Source of the DNA: Macrostomum hystrix | Taxonomy: Eukaryota; Platyhelminthes; Macrostomidae | Assembly: GCA_950097015.1 (NCBI GenBank) | Contig: CATNEN010000011.1 | Span: 3,996,501-4,060,500 of the forward strand | Direction of reading: 5' to 3' | DNA length: 64,000 nucleotides | Shown here: positions 46,171 through 57,827 of the stretch, in pieces | How the letters are laid out: each line of letters opens with the position of its first letter | Position numbering within the stretch: the stretch's first letter is position 1 | The notes under the pieces: model-generated | The model's input: the letters and a program-made list of their open reading frames with translations, nothing else | Told to the model about the DNA's origin: nothing | Database searches by the model: none | Translations under genes and position numbers: made by a program

Positions 46171-46650
46171 TTTGTGGTTTCAATGTTTTTAGAAAAGAAA
46201 GGAAGAAATTATCAACTTGTTTATCACATTTCCCTTGACTCAAATTTAGGTATTCAGTGTGCCTTTGTGACATTCAAAGCGAAAGGTATTTACTAAATTT
46301 ATAAATGTATTTTACTTAACACATTGGGAGTTCATGGCAACCGCTAGTTATTGTGCACAGTAAAACAGATACTTTTAGTGACATGTTTTTCTGGGACTTT
46401 TATTAACTTACGACATTATTTGTAAACTGAGATTTATAGCAAACGCAGATCCTTGATTTGGCGTTTTGACCAGAGACTAAAGTTACTGAGAAAAACAAGG
46501 ACTACTTGATCCTTGCTAAAAAATCTGAAAATTCGTCATCGTTTGTCTTTAGTAAATAGAAATGAATTATTTAATTACGACAGTTAGCAGCACTAATATC
46601 AATCATGGCTATATTGAATCATCTTTAATGAGTAGTTTCAATAGATTTGT

Positions 46651-46656
46651 TTTATT
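46651..46656 (-). terminator. poly(A) signal of NECAB
   Basis: AATAAA on the minus strand (TTTATT on plus) about 52 bases after the NECAB stop codon. Confidence 0.6.
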
Positions 46657-46707
46657 TAACTAATCAAAATCAATCGACACTATTGATCCAGTTGGAGGAG
46701 CTCCGTG

Positions 46708-49700
46708 TTAGTGATCCAGGTTCTTCCACCAGATGGCTGAAAAGTGTTTAGTTTGAAACGTCTAATTTGACAGTAGGGGATCTGGGAGTAGGGGATTTGT
46801 GAGGCTGGGAGTGGGGGATTTGTGAAGCTGGGCGTATGGGATTTGTGAGGCTGGGAGTATGGGATTTGTGAGGCTGGGAGTATGGGGTTTTTGAGGCTGG
46901 GAGTGGGGTATTTGTGAAGCTTGGCGTATGGGATTTGTGAGGCTGGGAGTAGAAGATTTTTAAGGCTGGGAGTAGAAGATTTTTGAGGCTGGGAGTAGGG
47001 GATTTTTGAGGCTGGGAGTAGGGGATTTTTGAGGCTGGGAGTAGGGGATTTTTGAGGCTGGGAGTAGAAGATTTTTGAGGCTGGGAGTAGGGGATTTTTT
47101 AGGCTGGGAGTAGGCGATTTTTGAGGCTGGGAGTTGGGGATTTTTGAGGCTGGGAGTAGGCGATTTTTGAGGCTGGGAGTAGGCGATTTTTGAGGCTGGG
47201 AGTAGGCGATTTTCGAGGCTGGGAGTAGGGGATTTTTGAGGCTGGGAGTAGGGGATTTTTGAGGCTGGGAGTAGGCGATTTTTGAGGCTGGGAGTAGGCG
47301 ATTTTTGAGGCTGGGAGTAGGCGATTTTTGAGGCTGGGAGTAGGCGATTTTTGAGGCTGGGAGTAGGCGATTTTCGAGGCTGGGAGTAGGCGATTTTTGA
47401 GGCTGGGAGTATGGGATTTTTGAGGCTGGGAGTAGAAGATTTTTAAGGCTGGGAGTATGGGATTTTTGAGGTTGGGAGTAGGGGATTTGTGAGGCTGGGA
47501 GTATGGGATTTGTGAGGCTGGGAGTATGGGATTTGTGAAGCTGGGAGTATGGAATTTTTGAGGCTGTGAGTATGGGATTTGTGATGCTGGGAGTGGGGAT
47601 TTGTGAGGCGGGGAGTATGGGTTTTGTGAGGCTGGGAGTATGGGATTTGTGAGGCTGGGAGTGGGGGATTTGTGAGGCTGGGAGTGGGGGATTTGTGAGC
47701 CTGGGAGTATGGGATTTGTGAGGCTGGGAGTATGGGATTTGTGAGGCTGGAAGTACGTGATTTTAAAGGCAAAATATTTAAGAATTTAGGAAACTAGCAG
47801 TTAGGGATTTAGGAAGGCAGGGATTAAGGCTCCGAGTAGAGTAATTTCAAGGCTGGAGGAAAAGAGAAGGCTGAAGCTCACATGGCATTAGCAGTGTCTC
47901 AGTAGATTCTGGCGCGTCAGTGCAGTCGACCACAGCCCGACGGAGGTCGCGACTGACAGGACTTGGGAGAAACTTGCGCCAGCCGCCAAGAGATTCCCAG
48001 AACTCGTACAGCACCACACAGCCGGTCTCACGGTAGTGGCGAACACTCAGACTGCCGGGTGTGATGAGACAGGTGTGTCAAGTGGAGTGGTGTGATGAGA
48101 CAGGTGTGTCAATTGGAGTGGTGTGATGAGACATGTGTGTCAATTGGAGTGGTATGATGAGACAGGTGTGTCAATTGGAGTGGTATGATGAGACAGGTGT
48201 GTCAATTGGAGTGGTGTGATGAGACAGGTGTGTCAATTGGAGTGGTGTGATGAGACAGGTGTGTCAATTGGAGTGGTGTGATGAGACAGGTGTGTCAATT
48301 GGAGTGGTGTGATGAGACAGGTGTGTCAATTGGAGTGGTATGATGAGACAGGTGTGTCAATTGGAGTGGTGTGATGAGACAGGTGTGTCAATTGGAGTGG
48401 TGTAATGAGACAGGTGTGTCAAGTGGAGTGGTATGATGAGACAGGTGTGTCAATTGGAGTGGTATGATGAGACAGGTGTGTCAATTGGAGTGGTATGATG
48501 AGACAGGTGTGTCAATTGGAGTGGTGTGATGAGACAGGTGTGTCAATTGGAGTGGTGTGATGAGACAGGTGTGTCAATTGGAGTGGTATGATGAGACAGG
48601 TGTGTCAATTGGAGTGGTGTGATGAGACAGGTGTGTCAATTGGAGTGGTATGATGAGACAGGTGTGTCAATTGGAGTGGTGTAATGAGACAGGTGTGTCA
48701 AGTGGAGTGGTATGATGAGACAGGTGTGTCAATTGGAGTGGTATGATGAGACAGGTGTGTCAATTGGAGTGGTGTAATGAGACAGGTGTGTCAATTGGAG
48801 TGGTGTGATGAGACAGGTGTGTCAATTGGAGTGGTGTGATGAGACAGGTGTGTCAATTGGAGTGGTGTGATGAGACAGGTGTGTCAATTGGAGTGGTGTG
48901 ATGAGACAGGTGTGTCAATTGGAGTGGTATGATGAGACAGGTGTGTCAATTGGAGTGGTGTGATGAGACAGGTGTGTCAATTGGAGTGGTGTGATGAGAC
49001 AGGTGTGTCAAGTGGAGTGGTGTGATGAGACAGGTGTGTCAATTGGAGTGGTGTGATGAGACAGGTGTGTCAATTGGAGTGGTGTGATGAGACAGGTGTG
49101 TCAATTGGAGTGGTGTGATGAGACAGGTGTGTCAATTGGAGTGGTATGATGAGACAGGTGTGTCAATTGGAGTGGTATGATGAGACAGGTGTGTCAATTG
49201 GAGTGGTATGATGAGACAGGTGTGTCAAGTGGAGTGGTGTAATGAGACAGGTGTGTCAATTGGAGTGGTATGATGAGACAGGTGTGTCAATTGGAGTGGT
49301 GTAATGAGACAGGTGTGTCAATTGGAGTGGTATGATGAGACAGGTGTGTCAAGTGGAGTGGTATGATGAGACAGGTGTGTCAATTGGAGTGGTGTAATGA
49401 GACAGGTGTGTCAATTGGAGTGGTGTGATGAGACAGGTGTGTCTAGTGGAGTGGTGTGATGAGACAGGTGTGTCAATTGGAGTGGTGTGATGAGACAGGT
49501 GTGTCAATTGGAGTGGTGTGATGAGACATGTGTGTCAATTGGAGTGGTATGATGAGACAGGTGTGTCAATTGGAGTGGTATGATGAGACAGGTGTGTCAA
49601 TTGGAGTGGTGTGATGAGACAGGTGTGTCAATTGGAGTGGTGTGATGAGACAGGTGTGTCAATTGGAGTGGTGTGATGAGACAGGTGTGTCAATTGGAGT

Positions 49701-52700
49701 GGTATGATGAGACAGGTGTGTCAATTGGAGTGGTATGATGAGACAGGTGTGTCAATTGGAGTGGTATGATGAGACAGGTGTGTCAATTGGAGTGGTGTGA
49801 TGAGACAGGTGTGTCAATTGGAGTGGTATGATGAGACAGGTGTGTCAATTGGAGTGGTGTAATGAGACAGGTGTGTCAATTGGAGTGGTATGATGAGACA
49901 GGTGTGTCAAGTGGAGTGGTATGATGAGACAGGTGTGTCAATTGGAGTGGTGTAATGAGACAGGTGTGTCAATTGGAGTGGTGTGATGAGACAGGTGTGT
50001 CTAGTGGAGTGGTGTGATGAGACAGGTGTGTCAATTGGAGTGGTATGATGAGACAGGTGTGTCAATTGGAGTGGTGTGATGAGACAGGTGTGTCAATTGG
50101 AGTGGTGTGATGAGACAGGTGTGTCAAGTGGAGTGGTGTGATGAGACAGGTGTGTCAATTGGAGTGGTGTGATGAGACAGGTGTGTCAATTGGAGTGGTG
50201 TGATGAGACAGGTGTGTCAATTGGAGTGGTATGATGAGACAGGTGTGTCAATTGGAGTGGTGTGATGAGACAGGTGTGTCAATTGGAGTGGTGTGATGAG
50301 ACAGGTGTGTCAATTGGAGTGGTGTGATGAGACAGGTGTGTCAATTGGAGTGGTGTGATGAGACAGGTGTGTCAATTGGAGTGGTATGATGAGACAGGTG
50401 TGTCAATTGGAGTGGTGTGATGAGACAGGTGTGTCAATTGGAGTGGTGTGATGAGACAGGTGTGTCAAGTGGAGTGGTGTGATGAGACAGGTGTGTCAAT
50501 TGGAGTGGTGTGATGAGACAGGTGTGTCAATTGGAGTGGTGTGATGAGACAGGTGTGTCAATTGGAGTGGTATGATGAGACAGGTGTGTCAATTGGAGTG
50601 GTGTGATGAGACAGGTGTGTCAATTGGAGTGGTGTGATGAGACAGGTGTGTCAATTGGAGTGGTATGATGAGACAGGTGTGTCAATTGGAGTGGTGTGAT
50701 GAGACAGGTGTGTCAATTGGAGTGGTATGATGAGACAGGTGTGTCAATTGGAGTGGTGTGATGAGACAGGTGTGTCAATTGGAGTGGTGTGATGAGACAG
50801 GTGTGTCAATTGGAGTGGTGTGATGAGACAGGTGTGTCAATTGGAGTGGTATGATGAGACAGGTGTGTCAATTGGAGTGGTGTGATGAGACAGGTGTGTC
50901 AAGTGGAGTGGTGTGATGAGACAGGTGTGTCAATTGGAGTGGTGTGATGAGACAGGTGTGTCAATTCGAGTGGTGTGATGAGACAGGTGTGTCAATTGGA
51001 GTGGTGTGATGAGACAGGTGTGTCAATTGGAGTGGTGTGATGAGACAGGTGTGTCAATTGGAGTGGTGTAATGAGACAGGTGTGTCAATTGGAGTGGTGT
51101 GATGAGACAGGTGTGTCAATTGGAGTGGTGTGATGAGACAGGTGTGTCAATTGGAGTGGTGTGATGAGACAGGTGTGTCAATTGGAGTGGTGTGATGAGA
51201 CAGGTGTGTCAAGTGGAGTGGTATGATGAGACAGGTGTGTCTAGTGGAGAGGAGCAATCGGATGGTAATAATGGGATAATATAATAATTATAGTAATGTT
51301 TGCAAAGTTTATAGATAAGATTCAGGGAGACAGAAAATGAGTTTTGTTACTATGGTAACACGATACCGAGGGCTATAAAAGTGCACTTTGAATTCTCAAT
51401 GAAAGCAGATACTGTTGAAGCTTTGGCTCAGTGAATTCTGCCACTTCGCTTCATCATCATCCACTCTTTGAGCAAATAAAATACAGAACATTTCAGATTC
51501 TGTTACACCCGTGCAGCAATCATTGATCCGTGGCCAGTAAGTCCGGAATTTTCTGGATTTCATGTCTGTCATGAATTACCTAAACCAAAACAAATATCAT
51601 TGGTCAGATTTCTGAATCTAGAGGTCGGAAGTTCGAATTTCAGGCCGAGAAAAAAGTGTAAAATGAATTATTGAGACGCTCGTATGAAAGAGCTGTGAAA
51701 TTATCAGCTGCAGTAGAAACCTAGGTGATTGTCCATGGACTGAACATATGTACACAACCTTCCGTGGACTCTTGTGCGCATAAAGCAGTTCTATTAGTCA
51801 TCTCAATTTTAGTACTGAATTCGACCTGCTCATATTCTCTTCAATATTTCCTATTGCTTCATCTTCATCTGGCTGCTACGGCATTCTGCTACGTAGCTCT
51901 GACTGCTTATTGGCTAATCCTGCTTTGAGTAGGGAAAAATTAATTTATTTATGATAGAATCAGAGAAATAGAAATGATGAGAGTAGGAGAAAAACATTTT
52001 GGCATTGCCATGTTAAGAGGAGTGCATAATATAATAATATAATATAATTAAACAGAAATAATATACATCCATCCCTTTTGTACAAATTTACAATTGTGTA
52101 CGCATTGCCTAGTCTTAGAAATCGATACATTGTTTACACATTTCCCGATCTATCCCATAGAAATCTATCCCTTAATACACATCTCCCAAAAGAAACCAAC
52201 ATTTTGCTTTGGGGAAACATCTCCCAAACTTACAAGAGGCACGAGGTGACATTCTCCAGGTTGCTTGAGTACTTTTTAACGGCGGACAGGAAACCGTTGA
52301 GCAGGTCCTCCTGGACAGACAGCCGACGGCGTACAATGAGAATCTGCGCAGAGTGTAAGGGGGAAGAGAATTGTAAAAGGGAAGGGGTTTTTAAACGATG
52401 CGCTCACTAGAATAGGCAGCTCCTGTAGCTTTTGTATTAAGTGTGTGGGTCAGGCAAACCCTATCTAGATGATGGCTCAATGGGTTGGCCGAGCTCACTC
52501 GCTTGACAATTACTTTGAAAGCAAAAAGGCAAACCGCTTTTGATGTATTGACAAGTACTGGGGTCCAGTAGTACTCGTAGTTGGGGTGAATATTTGTAAG
52601 TTGAGCTATTTTTAGATGCAACAGTAAGTTCAAAAAATTATGAAGCTGTCTTCAAAATACTCGTACAAGAGTTTAGCTTTGTTTTTTGTCAAAAATTTAG

Positions 52701-54564
52701 ACCTAGAACAAGATAATATCATAAATCAATATCATATCTTAAAATTAACAAAATATCTTGATAATTTTTAATTTTCATATTTTAAATTGTCACCTCTCTC
52801 GTGTCTATCTTCTATCTCATCTCTCTCGTGTATTATCTCTCCCGTGTATTATCTCTCCCGTGTCTCATCTCTCCCGTGTATTATCTCTCCCGTGTCTCAT
52901 CTCTCTCGTGTATTATCTCTCCCGTGTATTATCTCTCCCGTGTCTCATCTCTCCCGTGTCTCATGTCTCCCGTGTCTCATGTCTCCCGTGTCTCATCTCT
53001 CCCGTGTCTCATCTCTCCCGTGTCTCATGTCTCCCGCGTCTTATCTCTCCTGTGTCTCATGTCTCCCGTGTCTGATCTCCCGTGTATTATCTCTCCCGTG
53101 TCTCATCTCTCCCGTGTCTCATCTCTCCCGTGTCTCATCTCTCCCGTGTCTCATGTATCCCGTGTCTTATCTCTCCCGTGTCTTATCTCTCCCGTGTCTC
53201 ATGTCTCCCGTGTCTTATCTCTCCCGTGTCTCATCTCTCCCATACCTCATGTCTCCCGCGTCTTATCTCTCCCGTGTCTCATGTCTCCCGTGTCTCATGT
53301 CTCCCGTGTCTCATCTCTCCCGTGTATTATCTCTCCCGTGTCTCATGTCTCCCGTGTCTTATCTCTCCCGTGTCTCATCTCTCCCGTGTCTCATGTCTCC
53401 CGTGTCTTATCTCTCCCGTGTCTTATCTCTCCCGTGTCTCATCTCTCCCGTGTCTCATCTCTCCCGTGTCTCATCTCTCCCGTGTCTCATGTCTCCCGTG
53501 TCTCATGTCTCCCGTGTCTCATCTCTCCCGTGTCTCATCTCTCCCGTGTCTCATGTCTCCCGCGTCTTATCTCTCCCGTGTCTCATGTCTCCCGTGTCTC
53601 ATGTCTCCCGTGTCTCATCTCTCCCGTGTCTCATCTCTCCCGTGTCTTATCTCTCCCGTGTCTCATCTCTCCCGTGTCTCATCTCTCCCGTGTCTCATCT
53701 CTCCCGTGTCTTATCTCTCCCGTGTCTCATGTCTCCCGTGTCTCATCTCTCTCCTATCTCATCTCTTCCGTGTCTCATCTCAACCATGTCTTATCTTTCC
53801 CGTGTCTCCTCTATCTCGTGTCTCATAAATTCCGTGTCTCATCTCTCCTGTCTAATTTCACCCGTGTGTCTTATCTCTATCGAGTCTTATCTCTCCCGTG
53901 TCCTCTTTTGAATTCAGTATTTTGTCTGAAATTCAGACTGACCAGCTAATTCACACATCTCAAAGCCAATGGAATAAGGCAGACAAGAAAGTAGTTTCTT
54001 CTCTTAAGATATTTTGTACTTCCATATTATATTTTAGGACTATATATTAGTAAAAATTCATCGCAACGGAACATTGCGAAGCGTAGCCAATTTCCTCGTT
54101 CTGCCCAGATCTCAAAGCTGTTCAATCTAAAAGGCTTTAGGACAATTATGACAAGAAATGCAAAGTCAAGACAGAGCACAGAATTATTCGCAGTATCACA
54201 CACACAGCGTAGTATGATTGATAGATGATAGAATCAAGAACTAAACACACGCACACACCGCCTCAAAAAAGGCCAAGCAATATAACAGCAGGCTGAAGAG
54301 ACTCTGAGCACAGTATAGGAGAGGAAAAATCAATTATTTAGTCATCTACTCAACCCGGATAAATAAATAAGCAGATTTTCTCCATCAACTGAATTTCTCC
54401 GTTTCTCCCAATGCCAAGTCGGCCTGGCAGCTTGGTTTCTACCCCAAAATCCCATTGGGAGCAGACACTGAGCTGTGCTCATATAGCACATTTGCACTTT
54501 CGTGAGCTTCATGCGCTAGGTGAGCACGCTGCATCTCTCTTCGCCTCATCCACTTCTGCTTCCA

Positions 54565-54613
<49 letters not shown>

Positions 54614-57600
54614 AGCGTTTGTGTGTTTGAGAGAGAGAGAGAGGAGAGAGAGAATTATTAGTGTCATATGCGCTCCATCATTAATCGATGAATACACGTT
54701 ATGAGCAAATGCCAAGGTGGAGGAGGTGGGGTTGGCTGCAGGCTGCTCAGATACTCTCAGGAACGGGCTCTGATGGATTTTGCGCTTCAATTTGGGATTT
54801 TCTGCTGCTGTCCTTGATTCTGCTGAGTTAGTTGATTCCGCTTTCTAGTCCAAATTAATTGCGTATCATTTTTCGCAGCTCGCTATTTTACTATTTATTT
54901 TATTCGTCAGCCCCAACTCGTTTCTGCCCAAGCTTTTTTGTACCGATTAGTCAAAATATTGCGGATTGCCAATCAGAAAAATCACTAATCAAAAATCGAT
55001 ACTAGTAGAATCTCGATATATCGTAATCATAATCCCTAATAAATAAATCAAACAATGAATTATTCAAAATACCAAAAAATCTGAATCCTAGATTTTCATA
55101 ATCCATATTTGTCAAAATCCCATTTGTCGAAATCCCAGTTTATCAAAATCCCAGTTTTTCGAAATCCCATCCAGTTAATCGAAATCCCAGTTTGTCAAAA
55201 TCCTAGTTTGTCGATATCCCAGTTTGTCGAAATCCTAGTTTGTCGAAATCCCAGTTTTTCGAAATCCCATCCAGTTAATCGAAATCCCAGTTTTTCGAAA
55301 TTCCAGTTTGTCAAAATCCCAGTTTGTCCAAATCCCAGTTTCTCCAAATCCCAGTTTGTCGAAATCCCAGTTTATCGAAATCCCAGTTTATCGAAATCCC
55401 AGTTTATCGAAATCCCAGTTTGTCGAAATCCCAGTTTCTCCAAATCCCAGTTTTTCAAAATCCCATCCAGTTAATCGAATTCCCAGTTTTTCGAAATTCC
55501 AGTTTGTCAAAATCCCAGTTTGTCCAAATCCCAGTTTCTCCAAATCCCAGTTTGTCCAAATCCCAGTTTCTCCAAATCCCAGTTTATCGAAATCCCAGTT
55601 TGTCAAAATCCCAGTTTATCGAAATCCCAGTTTGTCGAAATCCCAGTTATGTCGAAATCCCAGTTTATCGAAATCCCAGTTTGTCGAATTCCCAGTTTTT
55701 TCGAAATCCCAGTTTATCAAAATCCCAGTTTTTCGAAATCCCAGTTTGCCAAAATCCCAGTTTCTCCAAATCCCAGTTTGTCAAAATCCCAGTTTTTCGA
55801 AATCCCATCCAGTTAATCGAAATCCCAGTTTATCGAAATCCCAGTTTTTCGAAATCCCAGTTTGCCAAAATCCCAGTTTCTCCAAATCCCAGTTTGTCAA
55901 AATCCCAGTTTATCAAAATCCCAGTTTATCAAAATCCCAGTTTATCGAAATCCCATTTTGTAGAAATCCCAGTTTGCTGAAATGCCAGATTTTAATCCTG
56001 TCGAAATCCTAGTTTGCCGATTTAGAATTACCATTTTTCGCCCCACCACAAATCTGATAAGCTGATAAACAGCCGCTTAAACTACAGCACTTGCCGAAGC
56101 TCATAAATCCTCCATAGTCATCATTTCAACAGCCGAAATTCTCCCAGGAAAGCTTCATGCATCATAAACTGCCTTTCAACACGCGTAAAATCATAGAGCC
56201 AAGCAGATAGATCAGATTAATTTTGACATGTTCCAGGCAAGACGAAATGAATTCAGCATTTTCTCTGTTCTGTTCTGTTCTGTTCTGTTCTGTTCTGTTC
56301 TGTTCTGTTCTGTTCTGTTCTGTTCTGGTTCTGTTCTGTTGTGGTTCTGTTCTGTTGTGGTTCTGTTCTGTTGTGGTTCTGTTCTGTTCTGGTTCTGTTC
56401 TGTTGTGGTTCTGTTCTGGTTCTGTTCTGTTCTGTCATGTTCTGTTTTTTTCTGTTCTGTCATGTTCTGTTCTGTTCTGTTCTGTACTTTACTCGTAGAT
56501 TAGTTTCTAATGCAAGAGTGCATTCTGTAGTGCATTCTGATCCTAGATCCCATAAATCTCATAAAAGGCAGGAAACAGCTTAGATAATGGAACCGTACGT
56601 TGGCTATACTTAATAATCTTTCTGAAAGGCTTTGCTGTTTATTATTTCATAGTGACACAGTAACAGTTTAGCGTATTTAGATCGTTAATGAGTTAGGCTT
56701 TGATCCACTAATTAAATTATGGTTGCTATGCAAAGATTCAATTCATGCCAATTCAATCAATGCGAGCTCTGCCTCCCGTCTTCTGGTAACTAATGAAACT
56801 TTATACAGTTCCCAAATATCGACAGTACAGTAGTCGATAACGGCTGTTTTGTCGATAATCTACGAATACAGAAGACCCGCTGTGAAATTGTTGGCTGTGC
56901 AAATCGTTAAGTCTCTCAGTTGACAACAAATTCTTGAATTTTATGCAATTGTCCTCCTCGCATATCAATGTGCCTTTGGAACTGAGTACAGGTTGTTTTA
57001 TCGATAACTTAAGAATTTTGTGAATCTTTCAGATCACTAAGTGTCAGGTGCTTCAAAAACATCCTGAAGAGCCTAAAGACCTTCAAGACCCTGAAGACAT
57101 TCAAGACCCTGAAGACATTCAAGACCCTGAAGACCTTCAGGACCCTGAAGACCTTCAAGACCCTGAAGACCTTCAAGACCCTGAAGACCTTCAAGACCCT
57201 GAAGACCTTTGAGACCCTGAAGACCTTCAAGACCCTGAACACCTTTAAGACCCTGAAGACCTTTAAGACCCTGAAGACCATCAAGACCCTGAAGACCTTC
57301 AGGACCCTGAACACCTTCAAGACCCTGAAGACCTTCAAGACCCTGAAGACCTTTGAGACCCTGAAGACCTTCAGGACCCTGATGACCTTTGAGACCCTGA
57401 AGACCTTCAAGACCCTGATGACCTTTGAGACCCTGAAGACCTTCAAGACCCTGATGACTTCGAAGACTCACCATAGGCTCCTCTTCATCCAGGTTTGCCT
57501 CTTCTATTCGGCTGCGAGCCGTAGCCAGAGCTGTGCGGCTCTCCAGTCTATCCAGCAGTCGCTGCAGTCTCGCCACCTCCCAGTGCAGGCAGCCGTCTAA

Positions 57601-57793
57601 GTCCAGGTCACCCGGGCCTGAGTCCAGGCTGCCATCAACGATTCTTGGCGACTGCGGCGTCTGCTGCTGCTGATGCTGCTGCTGCTGCTGCTGCAGATGC
57701 TGCTGATGCTGCTGACGCAAGCTCTGCTGCAGTAGTGGCGGCGGTATGGGACGCGATTTTGGTGTCAGTGGCTCTGACGTCTTCGAGTGTTGC

Positions 57794-57827
<34 letters not shown>

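Noticed and set aside
52758-53949. Four overlapping long plus-strand open frames
   Set aside because: A 16 bp stop-free unit opens all three frames at once; the region is a NECAB intron on the other strand.
55100-56000. CRISPR-like array
   Set aside because: Units are contiguous 16-mers without unique spacers, in an animal intron; the same applies to all other arrays here.
56223-56583. Cys/Ser/Val/Phe-rich small proteins
   Set aside because: They are translations of the TTCTG pentamer repeat in three frames.
56916-56981. Alternative NECAB terminal exon (acceptor CTCAG, then 21 codons and a stop)
   Set aside because: The phase fits, but it does not resemble the family, whereas the exon at 52343-52234 does.
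57073-57471. Collagen-like LEGLQG extension of NECAB exon 4
   Set aside because: A strong donor (ATG|GTGAGT) ends the exon at 57472, and the next exon at 52343 continues the family alignment in phase. Kept only as a possible intron-retention product.
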